Shown here piece after piece: positions 63,843 to 64,000 of a stretch of 64,000 nt of DNA; within the stretch, counting starts at the first letter, position 1, and each line of letters opens with the position of its first letter. The notes beneath the pieces are model-generated. The model had not been told where the DNA came from. It was given only the letters and a program-made list of their open reading frames with translations, and did not search any database. Made by a program: the position numbers and the translations under genes. Origin of the DNA: Portunus trituberculatus. Its lineage: Eukaryota > Arthropoda > Malacostraca > Decapoda > Portunidae. The stretch spans positions 4,786,481 to 4,850,480 of the forward strand of contig NC_059268.1 of NCBI RefSeq assembly GCF_017591435.1, given 5' to 3'.

Positions 63843-64000
63843 TTTTTTTATGTAGGATAGAGAGCCATCCGAGGGCAAAAAAAAAAAAAAAAATGAAAAA
63901 AAAGATGAAAAAAAAAATCTTAAAAGAAAAGGCCTACATGGGTGCTTGTTCCCTGCAGGAAAGAAAAGCGTCAGCCAAATGTTTGGAGCAAATGCCTCGA
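63843..64000 (-). pseudogene. LINE-B-like 3' untranslated end, cut by the window edge
   Basis: A T run, ATGTAGGATAGAGAGCCATC, A-rich stretches, then GGCCTACATGGGTGCTTGTTCC and a GCAAATGCCTCGA end correspond to the LINE-B 3' end on the minus strand (compare 46781-46890). Coding part lies beyond the window. Confidence 0.55.

Noticed and set aside
63621..63878. Poly-Ser and poly-Leu open frames
   Set aside because: Product of the (TAG)n array.

Overview
The window is eukaryotic and looks like a decapod crustacean (crab, shrimp or crayfish). The signs are very dense microsatellites, interspersed TTAGG/CCTAA runs, tRNA-derived SINEs of a type I associate with decapods, GT-AG introns, and a dense mixture of DIRS, CR1/Jockey-type, I/Nimb-type, Ty3/gypsy, MULE, Harbinger, Tigger and hAT elements. 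No operon, ribosome-binding-site or CRISPR architecture is present. The species call is inference from repeat style only.

Layout. 1-4.2 kb: 3' half of a DIRS-type tyrosine-recombinase retrotransposon, tandemly amplified with a 1267-bp period, followed by inverted and direct repeats. 4.2-12.1 kb: four minus-strand copies of one non-LTR family (called LINE-A here), three of them joined tail to head through (TG)n tracts. 12.1-17.3 kb: a SINE, a long (AG)n, a Tigger-like MITE, a Tigger transposase relic, and one short exon that reads like the N-terminus of the repair endonuclease XPF/ERCC4. 17.3-21.4 kb: a second LINE family (LINE-B) split by a complete Harbinger-like transposon with TAA target duplications. 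21.4-24.1 kb: mostly unassigned, then a LINE 3' end. 24.08-26.76 kb: an apparently complete Mutator-like (MULE) DNA transposon with 38-bp inverted repeats, an 8-bp target duplication and an open 635-codon transposase. 27.8-29.5 kb: a decayed intron-containing gene of a PIN/FEN-like family, partly inverted-duplicated. 29.5-33.3 kb: two Ty3/gypsy relics. 33.3-39.3 kb: a 5990-bp I/Nimb-type LINE inserted into the second gypsy relic, with a 9-bp target duplication. 39.5-40.6 kb: 5' half of a hAT element. 40.7-49.2 kb: microsatellites, three kinds of LINE fragment (one with a twin-priming inversion) and two SINEs. 49.2-51.8 kb: mostly single-copy-looking sequence with one exon that reads like an ionotropic receptor. 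51.8-60.9 kb: LINE-B and LINE-A copies on the plus strand, one interrupted by a putative 1.6-kb solo LTR. 61-64 kb: microsatellites and an AT-rich satellite bracketed by (TAG)n arrays.

How it works together. Host coding content is tiny (two candidate exons); the rest is mobile DNA at different ages. The best-preserved coding units are the MULE transposase, the I/Nimb ORF1 and one gypsy integrase. The most interesting theme is that LINE-A copies repeatedly begin and end at (CA)n tracts, as if the element inserts into CA microsatellites and its own (CA)n tail supplies the next target. Second comes the complete MULE. Third are the exon-like remnants of host genes inside this repeat sea.

All calls come from reading the sequence by eye; no database search was run. 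Boundaries of elements lacking target duplications are approximate.
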